Of a stretch of 64,000 nucleotides of DNA, positions 45,766 through 53,531 are shown in pieces. Made by a program: the position numbers and the translations under genes. Position 1 is the stretch's first letter. Every line of letters begins with the position of its first letter. A model generated the notes under the pieces. That model searched no databases, was not told where the DNA came from, and worked only from the letters and a program-made list of their open reading frames with translations. Source of the stretch: Persephonella marina EX-H1. GTDB taxonomy: Bacteria; Aquificota; Aquificia; Aquificales; Hydrogenothermaceae. The DNA lies in assembly GCF_000021565.1 (NCBI RefSeq), contig NC_012440.1:562672-626671 (forward strand), in the 5' to 3' direction.

Positions 45766-47004
45766 AGCTGTTATAAAAGCTGTTGATAAAAGAAGGTAAA
45801 GCATAACTTTTGTTATGTATTTATCACCAAAGATGTATATATAAACAAATTTAAAAAAGCTGTTAGACAGAACAGCAATCAGTATACCTTTGATAGCTAT
45901 AACCTGTGCTAAACCTTCCTTGGCCATAACTGAAAGGGAAAGTGTTATAGCATCAACATCTATAACTCCCGATATGAAGCTCGCCATATATATTCCTTTT
46001 TCTCCGTAAAAGTGCTGGAGGAGCTTTGTTATAAACATTATAAGACCGTAAATGATTCCAAACTGGAGTGCTGATGTTATCTCAAATGGGTTTGAAAATG
46101 AGATATCCTTACTTGATGCCTCAATGATCTTTTCCTTATTTCTGATAAAAACGTAAAGTATTATAACTATATAGACAGATGATATTGCTATCATAGGTAT
46201 TATAAGATGGATAACAAGATCAAGATTTATTATTCCTGAAAGTATCAGAACTCTGAAGTTCATAATAAGCCATGCCAGTATGATACCAAAAAGAGCAGAG
46301 TATAAAACGGCAGAGTACTTTTTAGAAAGCTTTGAAAGCTCAAAGCTCACAGCTGTGGAAGAGATAAGACCACCTATAACTCCGGTCAGCCAGAGCTGTT
46401 TTGTTCCTTTCCACCTTAATATAACGTAGGATATAAAATCAAGTGATGATACTATAACAACCATCTTCCATATCTCTTTAGGATTGAAGGCGTTTAAAGG
46501 TCCCATATACCTGTCAGGAAGTAAGGGGTATATAATCACGGTGATAAGGGCGAATTTAAGTATAGCCTTTATATCTTCCTGTGATAACTTCTTTGCAAAA
46601 TCTTCCAGAGTTTTTTTCAGTGCAAGAAGGATTGTTGTTATTACAGCGATAAATGCTGCAACATAGTAATGCTCATAGTAGATAATAACTCCCATCATAA
46701 ATGTTATTATTGTTGCTATCTCAGTTGTAGCACCTATATCCTTCTGGTATTCAAGATAAAAGTTGAGTATTGTAAGTAAAACAAGACCTCCAAAAACTAT
46801 GTAGAGTATTCCAGACCAGTAGACATCATTTATATATGCTGATAATGTTCCCATTATGGATATAAGGGGGAATGTCCTTATTCCTGCAAAAGTTTCCTCT
46901 TTAGTTCTGTGTTCCCTTTCAAGACCTATTATCAGACCTGTTGAGAGTGAGAATAAAATCTTGAATATCAGGCTGTACGTCTGGATATCAATCATTATTT
47001 CCAT
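45745..47004 (-). CDS. MgtC/DUF4010-family inner-membrane protein
   Basis: The 419-residue polytopic protein has an N-terminal MgtC-like domain (about 1-150) with the signature STGLIIGLEREHRTKEETFAGIRTFPL (positions about 20-45; key residues G-LEREH and R-TFPL). A C-terminal DUF4010-type membrane domain follows, with GVIGGLISSTAVSFELSKL and FISGVIDVDAITLSLS. Related proteins are linked to Mg2+ or ion stress, but transport has not been shown for this architecture. Its start overlaps rusA by 17 bases. Confidence 0.85.
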   Translation of the reverse strand: MEIMIDIQTYSLIFKILFSLSTGLIIGLEREHRTKEETFAGIRTFPLISIMGTLSAYINDVYWSGILYIVFGGLVLLTILNFYLEYQKDIGATTEIATIITFMMGVIIYYEHYYVAAFIAVITTILLALKKTLEDFAKKLSQEDIKAILKFALITVIIYPLLPDRYMGPLNAFNPKEIWKMVVIVSSLDFISYVILRWKGTKQLWLTGVIGGLISSTAVSFELSKLSKKYSAVLYSALFGIILAWLIMNFRVLILSGIINLDLVIHLIIPMIAISSVYIVIILYVFIRNKEKIIEASSKDISFSNPFEITSALQFGIIYGLIMFITKLLQHFYGEKGIYMASFISGVIDVDAITLSLSVMAKEGLAQVIAIKGILIAVLSNSFFKFVYIYIFGDKYITKVMLYLLLSTAFITALFIFIY

Positions 47005-47434
47005 CTATCATCCTCTTGAATCCTTCAAGCTTATTTAGCTCTTTTTCCGATAATCTCCTTTCGTTATATTTTTTTAATCTGATAATAACCCCCTCTTTTC
47101 CTTTAATTATATGTTTTTCAAGAGTCTGTTTAAATATAAGATTGTCATCTTCTATTATTCCAGCGTATACGAGACAGTCACCAAGGGTTTTCATTATATT
47201 ATCAAGATCCCTTCTCCTTCTATCAGGAAGTATAAAATCAATCTTTATCTCTACGGGATCCTTTAAGGGTTCTCCACTACTCTGTTTCTGTAACTCCCAT
47301 ATAGCTCTGTTTATTTTCAGTGAAACATCTTTGGGAACAATGTATCTCTTCCCAGATTTTGAAAAAGCTCTTAAATTTATTTTTACCCTGTTAGCCTTTG
47401 AGGGAGGAATAAAGGATAAAAAGTATATATTCAT
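46988..47434 (-). CDS. rusA: RusA-family Holliday junction resolvase
   Basis: RusA cleaves four-way DNA junctions. The start is placed at ATG 47434 (148 residues, MNIYFLSFIPPSKANRVKIN) because AAGGAG lies just upstream; the frame is open to 47473. The catalytic acidic cluster is clear in DRRRRDLDNIMKTLGDCLVY and GIIEDDNL, with the DxDN-type motif of the family. RusA is often phage-borne, but Aquifex aeolicus is known to encode a functional RusA, so it is probably a normal chromosomal gene here. It is co-transcribed with the MgtC-like gene. Confidence 0.9.
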   Translation of the reverse strand: MNIYFLSFIPPSKANRVKINLRAFSKSGKRYIVPKDVSLKINRAIWELQKQSSGEPLKDPVEIKIDFILPDRRRRDLDNIMKTLGDCLVYAGIIEDDNLIFKQTLEKHIIKGKEGVIIRLKKYNERRLSEKELNKLEGFKRMIDGNND

Positions 47435-47541
47435 TTCATACTCCTTTTCATTTTGAAATTTTTTCCATTTCAATCTGAAAATTATCTTGCTTTTAATATA
47501 AAAAAATATTCGTATTTTAGAATAAGACCCGCTTTAAAAAA

Positions 47542-47555
47542 TTGATCTAAATCAA
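47542..47555. promoter_or_regulatory. FNR/CRP-family binding site, perfect consensus
   Basis: TTGATCTAAATCAA matches the FNR consensus TTGAT-N4-ATCAA at all ten defined positions. The site lies about 46 bases upstream of the start predicted for the sigma-54-like element at 47569-47586. It suggests that an FNR/CRP-type redox regulator controls the molybdoenzyme genes downstream. Confidence 0.65.
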
Positions 47556-47568
47556 TATTCAATTTGTT

Positions 47569-47586
47569 TTGGCATACTTATTGCTA
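47569..47586 (+). promoter_or_regulatory. Sigma-54-type (-24/-12) promoter
   Basis: TTGGCATACTTATTGCTA contains TGGCA and TTGCT with exactly ten bases between the -24 GG (47571-47572) and the -12 GC (47583-47584), as required for RpoN promoters. Five of seven bases of the -24 block and all of the -12 block fit the consensus. It points to the rhodanese gene and would start transcription near 47595. Confidence 0.55.
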
Positions 47587-47620
47587 TATTAAAAATATCA
47601 TCAGAATAAGAAGTTTCAAC

Positions 47621-47700
47621 GGTTAGATGTTGTTAACCTAAACTTTTTACTATATATTAATGTCGTTATATTTTATTAACAGTTAAGGATGGTTATTAAC
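47621..47700. repeat. Cluster of GTTA/TAAC inverted half sites upstream of the sulfur island
   Basis: Four palindromic units follow each other: GGTTAGATGTTGTTAACC (47621-47638), GTTATATTTTATTAAC, TTAACAGTTAA (47676-47686) and GTTATTAAC (47692-47700). They share GTTA...TAAC arms and may be operators for one regulator. A second copy of the first unit lies before the FadL gene. Confidence 0.4.
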
Positions 47701-47750
47701 ACGTAAAAAATCTTAAGAAGGAATATATACTAAAAACAGGAGGTATATTC

Positions 47751-48716
47751 ATGAAGAAATTAAAATTTCTCGTCGCCTCGGTGGCAGGATCATTAACATT
47801 CTCTATGGCAGCATCAGCTGCAGACTTCCTGATCTGGGTGGATGACGCTCACAAGCTATTAGGAAAGCCTGACGTCAGGTTTGTTGATGGGGATTCACCT
47901 AAAAAGTTCAAGGAAGGACATATCCCTGGATCTGTAAATGCATTTGCTCACGATCTCCACTACCTTGAGGATATCAGAAAGTGTGACGGTCTCCCTATGT
48001 GTCCTGATAGAGCTGCTGAGTTTATAGGAAAGGTTCTTGGCATTGATAACAATACAACTGTGATAGCTTATGATGATGGTAGAGGCCCTAACGCATCAGG
48101 TGTATGGTTTTTCCTCTCCCTCTACGGTGTTAAAGATGTAAAAATGATGGATGGTGGATTTGCCACATGGGAAAGTAAAGGTTATGAAGTTGAAAAAGGT
48201 GAAGGCAAAAAGCCATCTCCAAAAACATTCAAGGTTAATGTTAACAGAGATATGATCGCTACTAAAGAGGAAGTTTTAAAGGCTGTTGAGGACATAAAGA
48301 AGAACGGAAAGAACAGCCAGTACTTCATACTTGATGCGAGAAGGTTTGCAGAATATACAGGTAAAAAGCTTTTAGATGCCCTTGAAAAACCAGGAAAGCA
48401 TATAACTGTTGCTAGAGGTGGGCATATTCCAGGAGCTGTTTTCTTTGAGTGGAAAAAGGTTGCTGGAAACTCAAAAGGAAAGCCAGGGAAACATCTTTTC
48501 AAACCATTAAAGAAACTCAAAAAAGCATTTTATAAAAAGTTAGGTAAAAAGGGTCTCACTCCTGACAAAACTGTTATCACATACTGCCATGTTGGTCTCG
48601 GAAGAGGATCGTTTATCTACGCAGCACTTAAACTTGTTGGACATAAGAAGGCTAAAGTTTATGTAGGATCATGGGACGAATGGGGTAACACTCCAGAACT
48701 TCCAGTTGAAAAATAA
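47751..48716 (+). CDS. Exported two-domain rhodanese (thiosulfate sulfurtransferase)
   Basis: The 321-residue protein has a signal peptide (LVASVAGSLTFSMAASAA) and two rhodanese domains, so it works in the periplasm. The C-terminal domain carries the catalytic Cys, C279 in VITYCHVGLGRGS, an unusual loop compared with the common CRxGxT. The N-terminal domain is inactive, with Asp in place of Cys (VIAYDDGRGP near 105-112), as in classical tandem rhodaneses. Two further Cys (C78, C84) lie in KCDGLPMCPD and may form a disulfide. Lys-rich inserts are present near 150-160 and 240-268. It is the first gene of the island, with AGGAGGT six bases before the start. The natural sulfur donor is not known. 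Confidence 0.88.
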   Translation: MKKLKFLVASVAGSLTFSMAASAADFLIWVDDAHKLLGKPDVRFVDGDSPKKFKEGHIPGSVNAFAHDLHYLEDIRKCDGLPMCPDRAAEFIGKVLGIDNNTTVIAYDDGRGPNASGVWFFLSLYGVKDVKMMDGGFATWESKGYEVEKGEGKKPSPKTFKVNVNRDMIATKEEVLKAVEDIKKNGKNSQYFILDARRFAEYTGKKLLDALEKPGKHITVARGGHIPGAVFFEWKKVAGNSKGKPGKHLFKPLKKLKKAFYKKLGKKGLTPDKTVITYCHVGLGRGSFIYAALKLVGHKKAKVYVGSWDEWGNTPELPVEK

Positions 48717-48720
48717 AATC

Positions 48721-48743
48721 AGGGGGGAACTCCCCCTTCCTTT
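48721..48743 (+). terminator. Weak hairpin terminator or processing hairpin after the rhodanese
   Basis: The stem AGGGGG/CCCCCT with a five-base loop is followed by a broken T tract (TTCCTTT). The stem is identical to the strong terminator at 61238. It could lower expression of downstream genes or stabilise the rhodanese mRNA. Confidence 0.5.
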
Positions 48744-48762
48744 AACTAAAAGGAGGTAAAAG

Positions 48763-49902
48763 ATGGAACATATAGATCATCTCTTGATGGGACTGTTGAC
48801 AGGAGCCCTTTTCGGAATAGTGCTTCACAAGGTAGGAGCAATAAGATACTCACGTGTAGAAGGGATGCTTCTTCTCAGAGATCTGAAAATAATGAAATTC
48901 GCATTTATGGGAATAGCAACAGCCTCTCTAATATATGGACTGGCAGATATATTTGGTTTTGCAGAACAGGCTAATCTTATCCCAAGGGTTATGCCTTATA
49001 TGGGAATTGCTCATGTTGTTGGGGGATTTTTATTTGGAATTGCTATGGCATCTGCTGGATTCTGTCCAGGAACATGTGTTGCAAGGGTTGGAGCTGGTAA
49101 ATTCATCTCTATTGCTGGCGTAATTGGATTGATACTTGGTATCATTATCTATGCAAATATACAGCCTATGCTGGTTGAAGTTGGTATTCTTGGTTCAAAG
49201 GAGAAGATAACACTCCACGGTGTTCTCGGTGTTCCTTACGGTGCTCTTGCAGTTGTCTGGGGAGTGCTTTTTATCATATTTGCCCTCCTCGCTGACTGGT
49301 TAGATCCAGCGAGAAAGATGGGACTTGACAGAACTGATGAAAATCTCTCATTAACCGAAAAAGTAATAAAAGGTGAGTGGCACTGGGCTGTATCAGGAGT
49401 TCTTGCAGGATCAATAATTGCATGGGCTACAGCTCAGGGAGAGTATCTTGGGTTTTCCGGTGGTGCTCTTGCTTTTGTAGGCTGGATGTCCCATCTGATA
49501 GGATACCCGATCTCAATAGTTCCAAAGGTTAACGAGACAATTTTATGGCATGCAGGACTGATAATGGGTGTTATACCTGGAGCATTTTTAAGTGCGATAA
49601 TCTCAAGAACATTTAAGTTTGATCCTGTTCCACCTGCTTTTGCAAAGGGAGTGGCTCCATTTCCATGGGTAAGGATGATTCTTGTTTTCTTTGCAGGTAT
49701 TTTCCTGGCACTTGGAGCTATGATAGGTGGTGGATGTACAACAGGTGCTTTCCTTTCAGCATATCCGACACTTTCAGTAGGACCTATGGCAATGTCAGCC
49801 ACATACTTTGCTGTCGGTGTGTTAACAGCGAACCTTATATACTTTGGAAGGTGGAGCAGATTTATTCAGGCTAAGAAAGAGTCTGATCAGGTATATGATT
49901 AA
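48763..49902 (+). CDS. YeeE/YedE-family sulfur-compound transporter
   Basis: The 379-residue polytopic protein has paired repeats of the family. SAGFCPGTCVARVGAGKF (C101, C105) and GGGCTTGAFLSAYPTLSVG are the Cys-containing signatures that guide sulfur species through the pore in thiosulfate-transporting relatives (TsuA). It therefore probably moves thiosulfate or another sulfur anion across the inner membrane. AAGGAGGT precedes the start. Position between two rhodaneses supports the substrate class by inference. Confidence 0.88.
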   Translation: MEHIDHLLMGLLTGALFGIVLHKVGAIRYSRVEGMLLLRDLKIMKFAFMGIATASLIYGLADIFGFAEQANLIPRVMPYMGIAHVVGGFLFGIAMASAGFCPGTCVARVGAGKFISIAGVIGLILGIIIYANIQPMLVEVGILGSKEKITLHGVLGVPYGALAVVWGVLFIIFALLADWLDPARKMGLDRTDENLSLTEKVIKGEWHWAVSGVLAGSIIAWATAQGEYLGFSGGALAFVGWMSHLIGYPISIVPKVNETILWHAGLIMGVIPGAFLSAIISRTFKFDPVPPAFAKGVAPFPWVRMILVFFAGIFLALGAMIGGGCTTGAFLSAYPTLSVGPMAMSATYFAVGVLTANLIYFGRWSRFIQAKKESDQVYD

Positions 49903-49920
49903 GATTGGAGAGGTAGGAAG

Positions 49921-50079
49921 ATGAGCATGATTGAAAGACTGCTTTTCTGGATAGCAATTTTGATCCTTTCAGTAGCTGTAATCGGTCTGAAAATAGATCT
50001 CTCAAAGCTGGAACAGAAGGCAAAAGAAACTTCCTCTTACACCGTTTCCTCTGAGGATGAAGGAGGTGAAGAAGAATGA
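49921..50079 (+). CDS. 52-residue membrane peptide, unknown
   Basis: A short frame starts at ATG 49921 after GGTAGG and ends with a TGA that overlaps the ATG of the next gene (ATGA, 50076-50079), a sign of translational coupling. The product, MSMIERLLFWIAILILSVAV then IGLKIDLS, has one membrane helix and an acidic tail ending SSEDEGGEEE. It has no Cys. It may be an accessory subunit of the transporter or of the anchored rhodanese. No family is recognised. Confidence 0.7.
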   Translation: MSMIERLLFWIAILILSVAVIGLKIDLSKLEQKAKETSSYTVSSEDEGGEEE

Positions 50080-50576
50080 ATCCTAAGATAGAGAGAATAA
50101 TATACATATCAATTATAGCTATCCTTTCCATTGTACTTTTAGGTTACGGTAAGAAAGAGATAGAACTCCAGAAACAGATACCATTAACAGCTGAGGAACT
50201 TTATAAGAAACTCAGCAATCCAAAAGTCACAATACAGATAATAGATGTTAGACCTTATGAGGTTCCTGAAGAGGAAGAGGATGAAGCTGAAGAGATAGAT
50301 TACTACACAGGAGCTCATATACCAGGTGCGATCCCATTTCCCGATTGTGATGAGTCAAAAACACCTGAAGAGGCTCTTGAGCAGATAAATCCTTATCTTC
50401 CAACTGTTATAGTCTCAAGAGATGGAGATCCTGAAATATTCAAGAGATGTGCCCAGAAGTTCTCTATAGCCCAGAATTTAGCAGGAGGTATAGCAGCCTG
50501 GGATGATGAAGGATATCCTGAGGATGAAGGAGAGTACGAACCACCTAAAGCCGGTGGCGGCGGTGGATGTCTATAA
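50076..50576 (+). CDS. Membrane-anchored rhodanese-like protein with C-terminal Gly5-Cys-Leu tail
   Basis: The 166-residue protein has one N-terminal helix (IIYISIIAILSIVLLGYG), then a rhodanese fold: QIIDVRPYEVP, GAHIPGAIPFPD and NLAGGIAAWDDEGYP. The active loop reads VIVSRDGDP (114-118), with Ser instead of the catalytic Cys, so ordinary sulfurtransferase chemistry is unlikely. An acidic insert (EEEEDEAEE, 65-73) is present. The C-terminus is PPKAGGGGGCL with C165 penultimate, resembling the flexible Cys arm of SoxY or DsrC carriers. It directly precedes the molybdoenzyme alpha gene and probably hands sulfur to it, which is inference. Confidence 0.8.
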   Translation: MNPKIERIIYISIIAILSIVLLGYGKKEIELQKQIPLTAEELYKKLSNPKVTIQIIDVRPYEVPEEEEDEAEEIDYYTGAHIPGAIPFPDCDESKTPEEALEQINPYLPTVIVSRDGDPEIFKRCAQKFSIAQNLAGGIAAWDDEGYPEDEGEYEPPKAGGGGGCL

Positions 50577-50604
50577 AAAAGAAGATAAAAAGGAGGTAAG
50601 ATAT

Positions 50605-53514
50605 ATGGCTTTGACAAGAAGGGAGTTTCTAAAAGCCCTGAGCATAACAGGAGCTGGAATCTCAGTTGGTGGAAATGCAGCTTTCGCTAAGGATGCCATG
50701 ATTGTAGAAGATCCAAGAGCTTCATACCCTAACAGCTCCTTTACAGAAAGTATGTACAGAAAAGAGTTCGCCTATACTTACGGAAAGAAAGAGGAACACG
50801 GAACAGCTTACCACTGTGTTAACTGTCAGGGTAACTGTGCATGGGATGTATGGGTAAACAACGGAATCATAACAAGGGAAAATCAGGTTGCTAACTACAC
50901 ACCTATCAATCCTAAAATTCCTGATTTTAACCCGAGAGGTTGTAACAAGGGAGTTCAGCACTCACAGGTTACATATGAAAAGGACAGAATACTCTATCCT
51001 CTGAAAAGGGTTGGAAAAAGAGGAGAAGGAAAATGGAAAAGAATAAGCTGGGATGAGGCTATAACTGAGATAGCACAGAATATATACAGAACAATGCTGG
51101 AAAAAGGACCGGAAGGTCTTTATATCCACGTTGGAGCCGGAATGCTTACAGAAGCAAGAGGTGCAGCTGGAAAAAGACTCGGAACACTTCTTGGAGCTGT
51201 CAGACCTTACATAGCATCTTATGTTGGTGATATGTTCCCGGGAGTTTCGCTTGTCTACGGTGAAGGTAATATAGGATGTTCTTACGACTTCTTCTACACA
51301 ACAGATGTTAATATCTGGTGGGGTCAGGATCCAAATAAAACAAGAATTCCTGATGCCCATTTCGTATGGGAAGGAAAGTACAACGGATCAAAACAGATTG
51401 TTATAACACCTGACTTTAACTCAACATGTATTCATGCAGACCTCTGGGTACCTGTTAAAGCGGGATATGACGGATTTCTCGCAATGTCTATAATAAATGA
51501 GATTCTCGAGAAGAAACTTTACAAACCTAAATTCATAAAAACATTCACCGATCTTCCATTCCTTGTAAGACTTGATAATAAAAAGCTCCTAAGACTTGAG
51601 GATATAGATCTTGAAAATCCGCCTGAGATATTTGATGAAGAGGTTTACCACATTTTTGAAGAAAAAGGCGAGGGTAAAGAGTTTCACCCTGAAGAGACTT
51701 TCTTCGCATGGAACTTAAATAACAACAAGCTTACAGTTATGCCTGGATCTGAAGGTTCACCTGTAAAAACATTAAGACTGAAAGATGTAGGCTGGGATAT
51801 AGATCCTGCACTTGAAGGAGAGTGGGAAGTTAAGCTTAAAGATGGAAAGACTGTAAAAGTAACAACGGTATTTGAGCTTTTAAAGAGAGAAGCTGCAAAA
51901 TTCCCTGCGGAGAAAACATGGAAACTTACAGGGGTTCATCCAAAGATTGTTGAAGAGCTTGCCAAGGATATAGCTCTTCCAAAGGTTGTTATGATATCTA
52001 TGGGATTCACAATCGGTAAGTATTTCAACGGTCTCCTCGCACAGAGAGCTATAGCATCAATACCAGGTCTTGTAGGAAGACTTGGACCTTATGGTGGATT
52101 TAACACAGAAAACGAGTGGTCAATATCAGGAATGGGTAAACTATCGGGATTTTCAGGTAAGTACAAGCAGAGATTTGCCTCAGGATTTACAAGTGAGTTT
52201 GTTTTAGGAGAGATGTTAAAGGATGTTGAAAAACTTTACTCTGATGAGGATATAAGAAGAGCTACAGGTCTTTCTAAAGATGAGTATCTGAAGAAAGTAA
52301 AAGATATGCTAAACAACTACGGAACAGACGAGAAATGGAAGGATAGTATAGGTAAAAAGGACGGTAAACCATACTGGGATACTGTAGAAACATTCCTCAT
52401 ATTTGCTGACTCAAGATTCAGAAGAAATAAAGGTGATACATACAGAGAGGCATTCCTTAAAAAGGCTAAATTCTTTGCGTACGTTGACTGGAGAATGAAC
52501 TCAACTGCTCAGTATGCTGATATCGTTCTTCCTGCAAAGTCTATGTATGAGGTATGGGATATAAGAACAAACCCTGGATACCACAGATATGCCAATATGG
52601 CTCAGCCGCCACAGAATCTTAAACCTGTTGGAGAATCAAAATCGGAATGGGAGATCTGTACACTTATAGTTGAGAAACTTGAGGAGATAGCAAAGAAGAA
52701 GTATGAGGAAACAGGAGATGAGAGATACATAAAAATACCTGATCCAACGCACTCTAAAACAGGATACAGAGAGCTTGATAAGGTTGTTAAGGAGTTCACA
52801 CTTGACGGACATCTCAGAACTGATAAAGATGCTGTTCATCTTGCACTTGAAAATGTTGAGCAGTTTAAACCTAACACATTTGAGACTGTAAGAAAGAGAG
52901 GAGGTTTCCTCCAGCTTAACGAAAAAGGTGGAAAAACATCTCCACTTTATCCAGATAAACCTTACAACTCTTTTGAGAACAACCTTTACCTCTTTGAAAG
53001 ATTTGAAACACTTTCAGGAAGATTAACCTACTATGTTGATCATGATCTCTGGATTGAGGCAGGAGTAGCAGTACCTACAGCGCATGAGCCTATAAGACCA
53101 AGAAGATATCCGTTTGTACTGATGTCACCACACGCAAGATGGTCGATACACTCAACATACAAAACATCAACAATACTTATGAGACTCCAAAGGGGTGTTC
53201 CTTACGTTATGATAAATCCAGAGATAGCTGAGAAGAAGGGAATAAAAGATGGTGACGAGATAAAAGTATTTAACGACCTTGGTGAGTTTTACGCCATGGC
53301 AAAGGTTTATCCATCATGTCCTAAGGATGCGATCATAATAGAGCATGGATGGGAACCTTTCATGTTCAAAGGCAATAAATCTCACAACACTGTTGTTGCT
53401 TCTCCATTAAATCTTCTTGAGCTTTCAGACGGATGGGGACATCTGAAGTTTGGTGGAAACTGGGATGGTAATCAGCACGCATACACAACATCTGTGGATA
53501 TAGAAAAAGCATAA
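50605..53514 (+). CDS. Type II DMSO-reductase-family molybdoenzyme, alpha subunit
   Basis: The frame is open from 50503, but the start is placed at ATG 50605 (969 residues), with AGGAGGT seven bases upstream. There the protein begins with a Tat signal (MALTRREFLKALSITGAGIS). The Fe-S ligands appear as H70/C71, C74, C78 and C113. The Mo ligand is probably D209 in SYVGDMFPGV, matching the NarG/SerA/DdhA/EbdA/ClrA group, whose GQDPNKTRIPDAHF motif is also present. Substrate is unknown; nitrate, selenate, chlorate, dimethylsulfide and hydrocarbons are handled by relatives. The rhodanese and transporter neighbours suggest a sulfur compound. The TAT signal places it in the periplasm. Confidence 0.9.
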   Translation: MALTRREFLKALSITGAGISVGGNAAFAKDAMIVEDPRASYPNSSFTESMYRKEFAYTYGKKEEHGTAYHCVNCQGNCAWDVWVNNGIITRENQVANYTPINPKIPDFNPRGCNKGVQHSQVTYEKDRILYPLKRVGKRGEGKWKRISWDEAITEIAQNIYRTMLEKGPEGLYIHVGAGMLTEARGAAGKRLGTLLGAVRPYIASYVGDMFPGVSLVYGEGNIGCSYDFFYTTDVNIWWGQDPNKTRIPDAHFVWEGKYNGSKQIVITPDFNSTCIHADLWVPVKAGYDGFLAMSIINEILEKKLYKPKFIKTFTDLPFLVRLDNKKLLRLEDIDLENPPEIFDEEVYHIFEEKGEGKEFHPEETFFAWNLNNNKLTVMPGSEGSPVKTLRLKDVGWDIDPALEGEWEVKLKDGKTVKVTTVFELLKREAAKFPAEKTWKLTGVHPKIVEELAKDIALPKVVMISMGFTIGKYFNGLLAQRAIASIPGLVGRLGPYGGFNTENEWSISGMGKLSGFSGKYKQRFASGFTSEFVLGEMLKDVEKLYSDEDIRRATGLSKDEYLKKVKDMLNNYGTDEKWKDSIGKKDGKPYWDTVETFLIFADSRFRRNKGDTYREAFLKKAKFFAYVDWRMNSTAQYADIVLPAKSMYEVWDIRTNPGYHRYANMAQPPQNLKPVGESKSEWEICTLIVEKLEEIAKKKYEETGDERYIKIPDPTHSKTGYRELDKVVKEFTLDGHLRTDKDAVHLALENVEQFKPNTFETVRKRGGFLQLNEKGGKTSPLYPDKPYNSFENNLYLFERFETLSGRLTYYVDHDLWIEAGVAVPTAHEPIRPRRYPFVLMSPHARWSIHSTYKTSTILMRLQRGVPYVMINPEIAEKKGIKDGDEIKVFNDLGEFYAMAKVYPSCPKDAIIIEHGWEPFMFKGNKSHNTVVASPLNLLELSDGWGHLKFGGNWDGNQHAYTTSVDIEKA

Positions 53515-53531
53515 CAAGGAGGTAAAGATAG

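Larger units (their letters stand above)
47435..47750. other. 316-base control region between rusA and the sulfur island
   Basis: This is the longest stretch without a gene. It contains a perfect FNR-type palindrome, a sigma-54-like promoter element and a cluster of GTTA/TAAC half sites, listed separately. An AGGAGGT ribosome site for the rhodanese follows at the right end. No tRNA, small reading frame with a ribosome site, or CRISPR repeat is seen. Confidence 0.7.

Noticed and set aside
46988-47434. RusA as evidence for a prophage
   Set aside because: No integrase, capsid, terminase or lysis genes are nearby, and the flanking genes are ordinary chromosomal ones.
49434-49802. Frame of 122 codons opposite the YeeE/YedE gene
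   Set aside because: It is an antisense shadow of a well-supported gene; no family motif.
50503-50604. Upstream extension of the type II alpha subunit
   Set aside because: It overlaps the end of the rhodanese gene in another frame, while ATG 50605 has a perfect ribosome site and starts a proper Tat signal.
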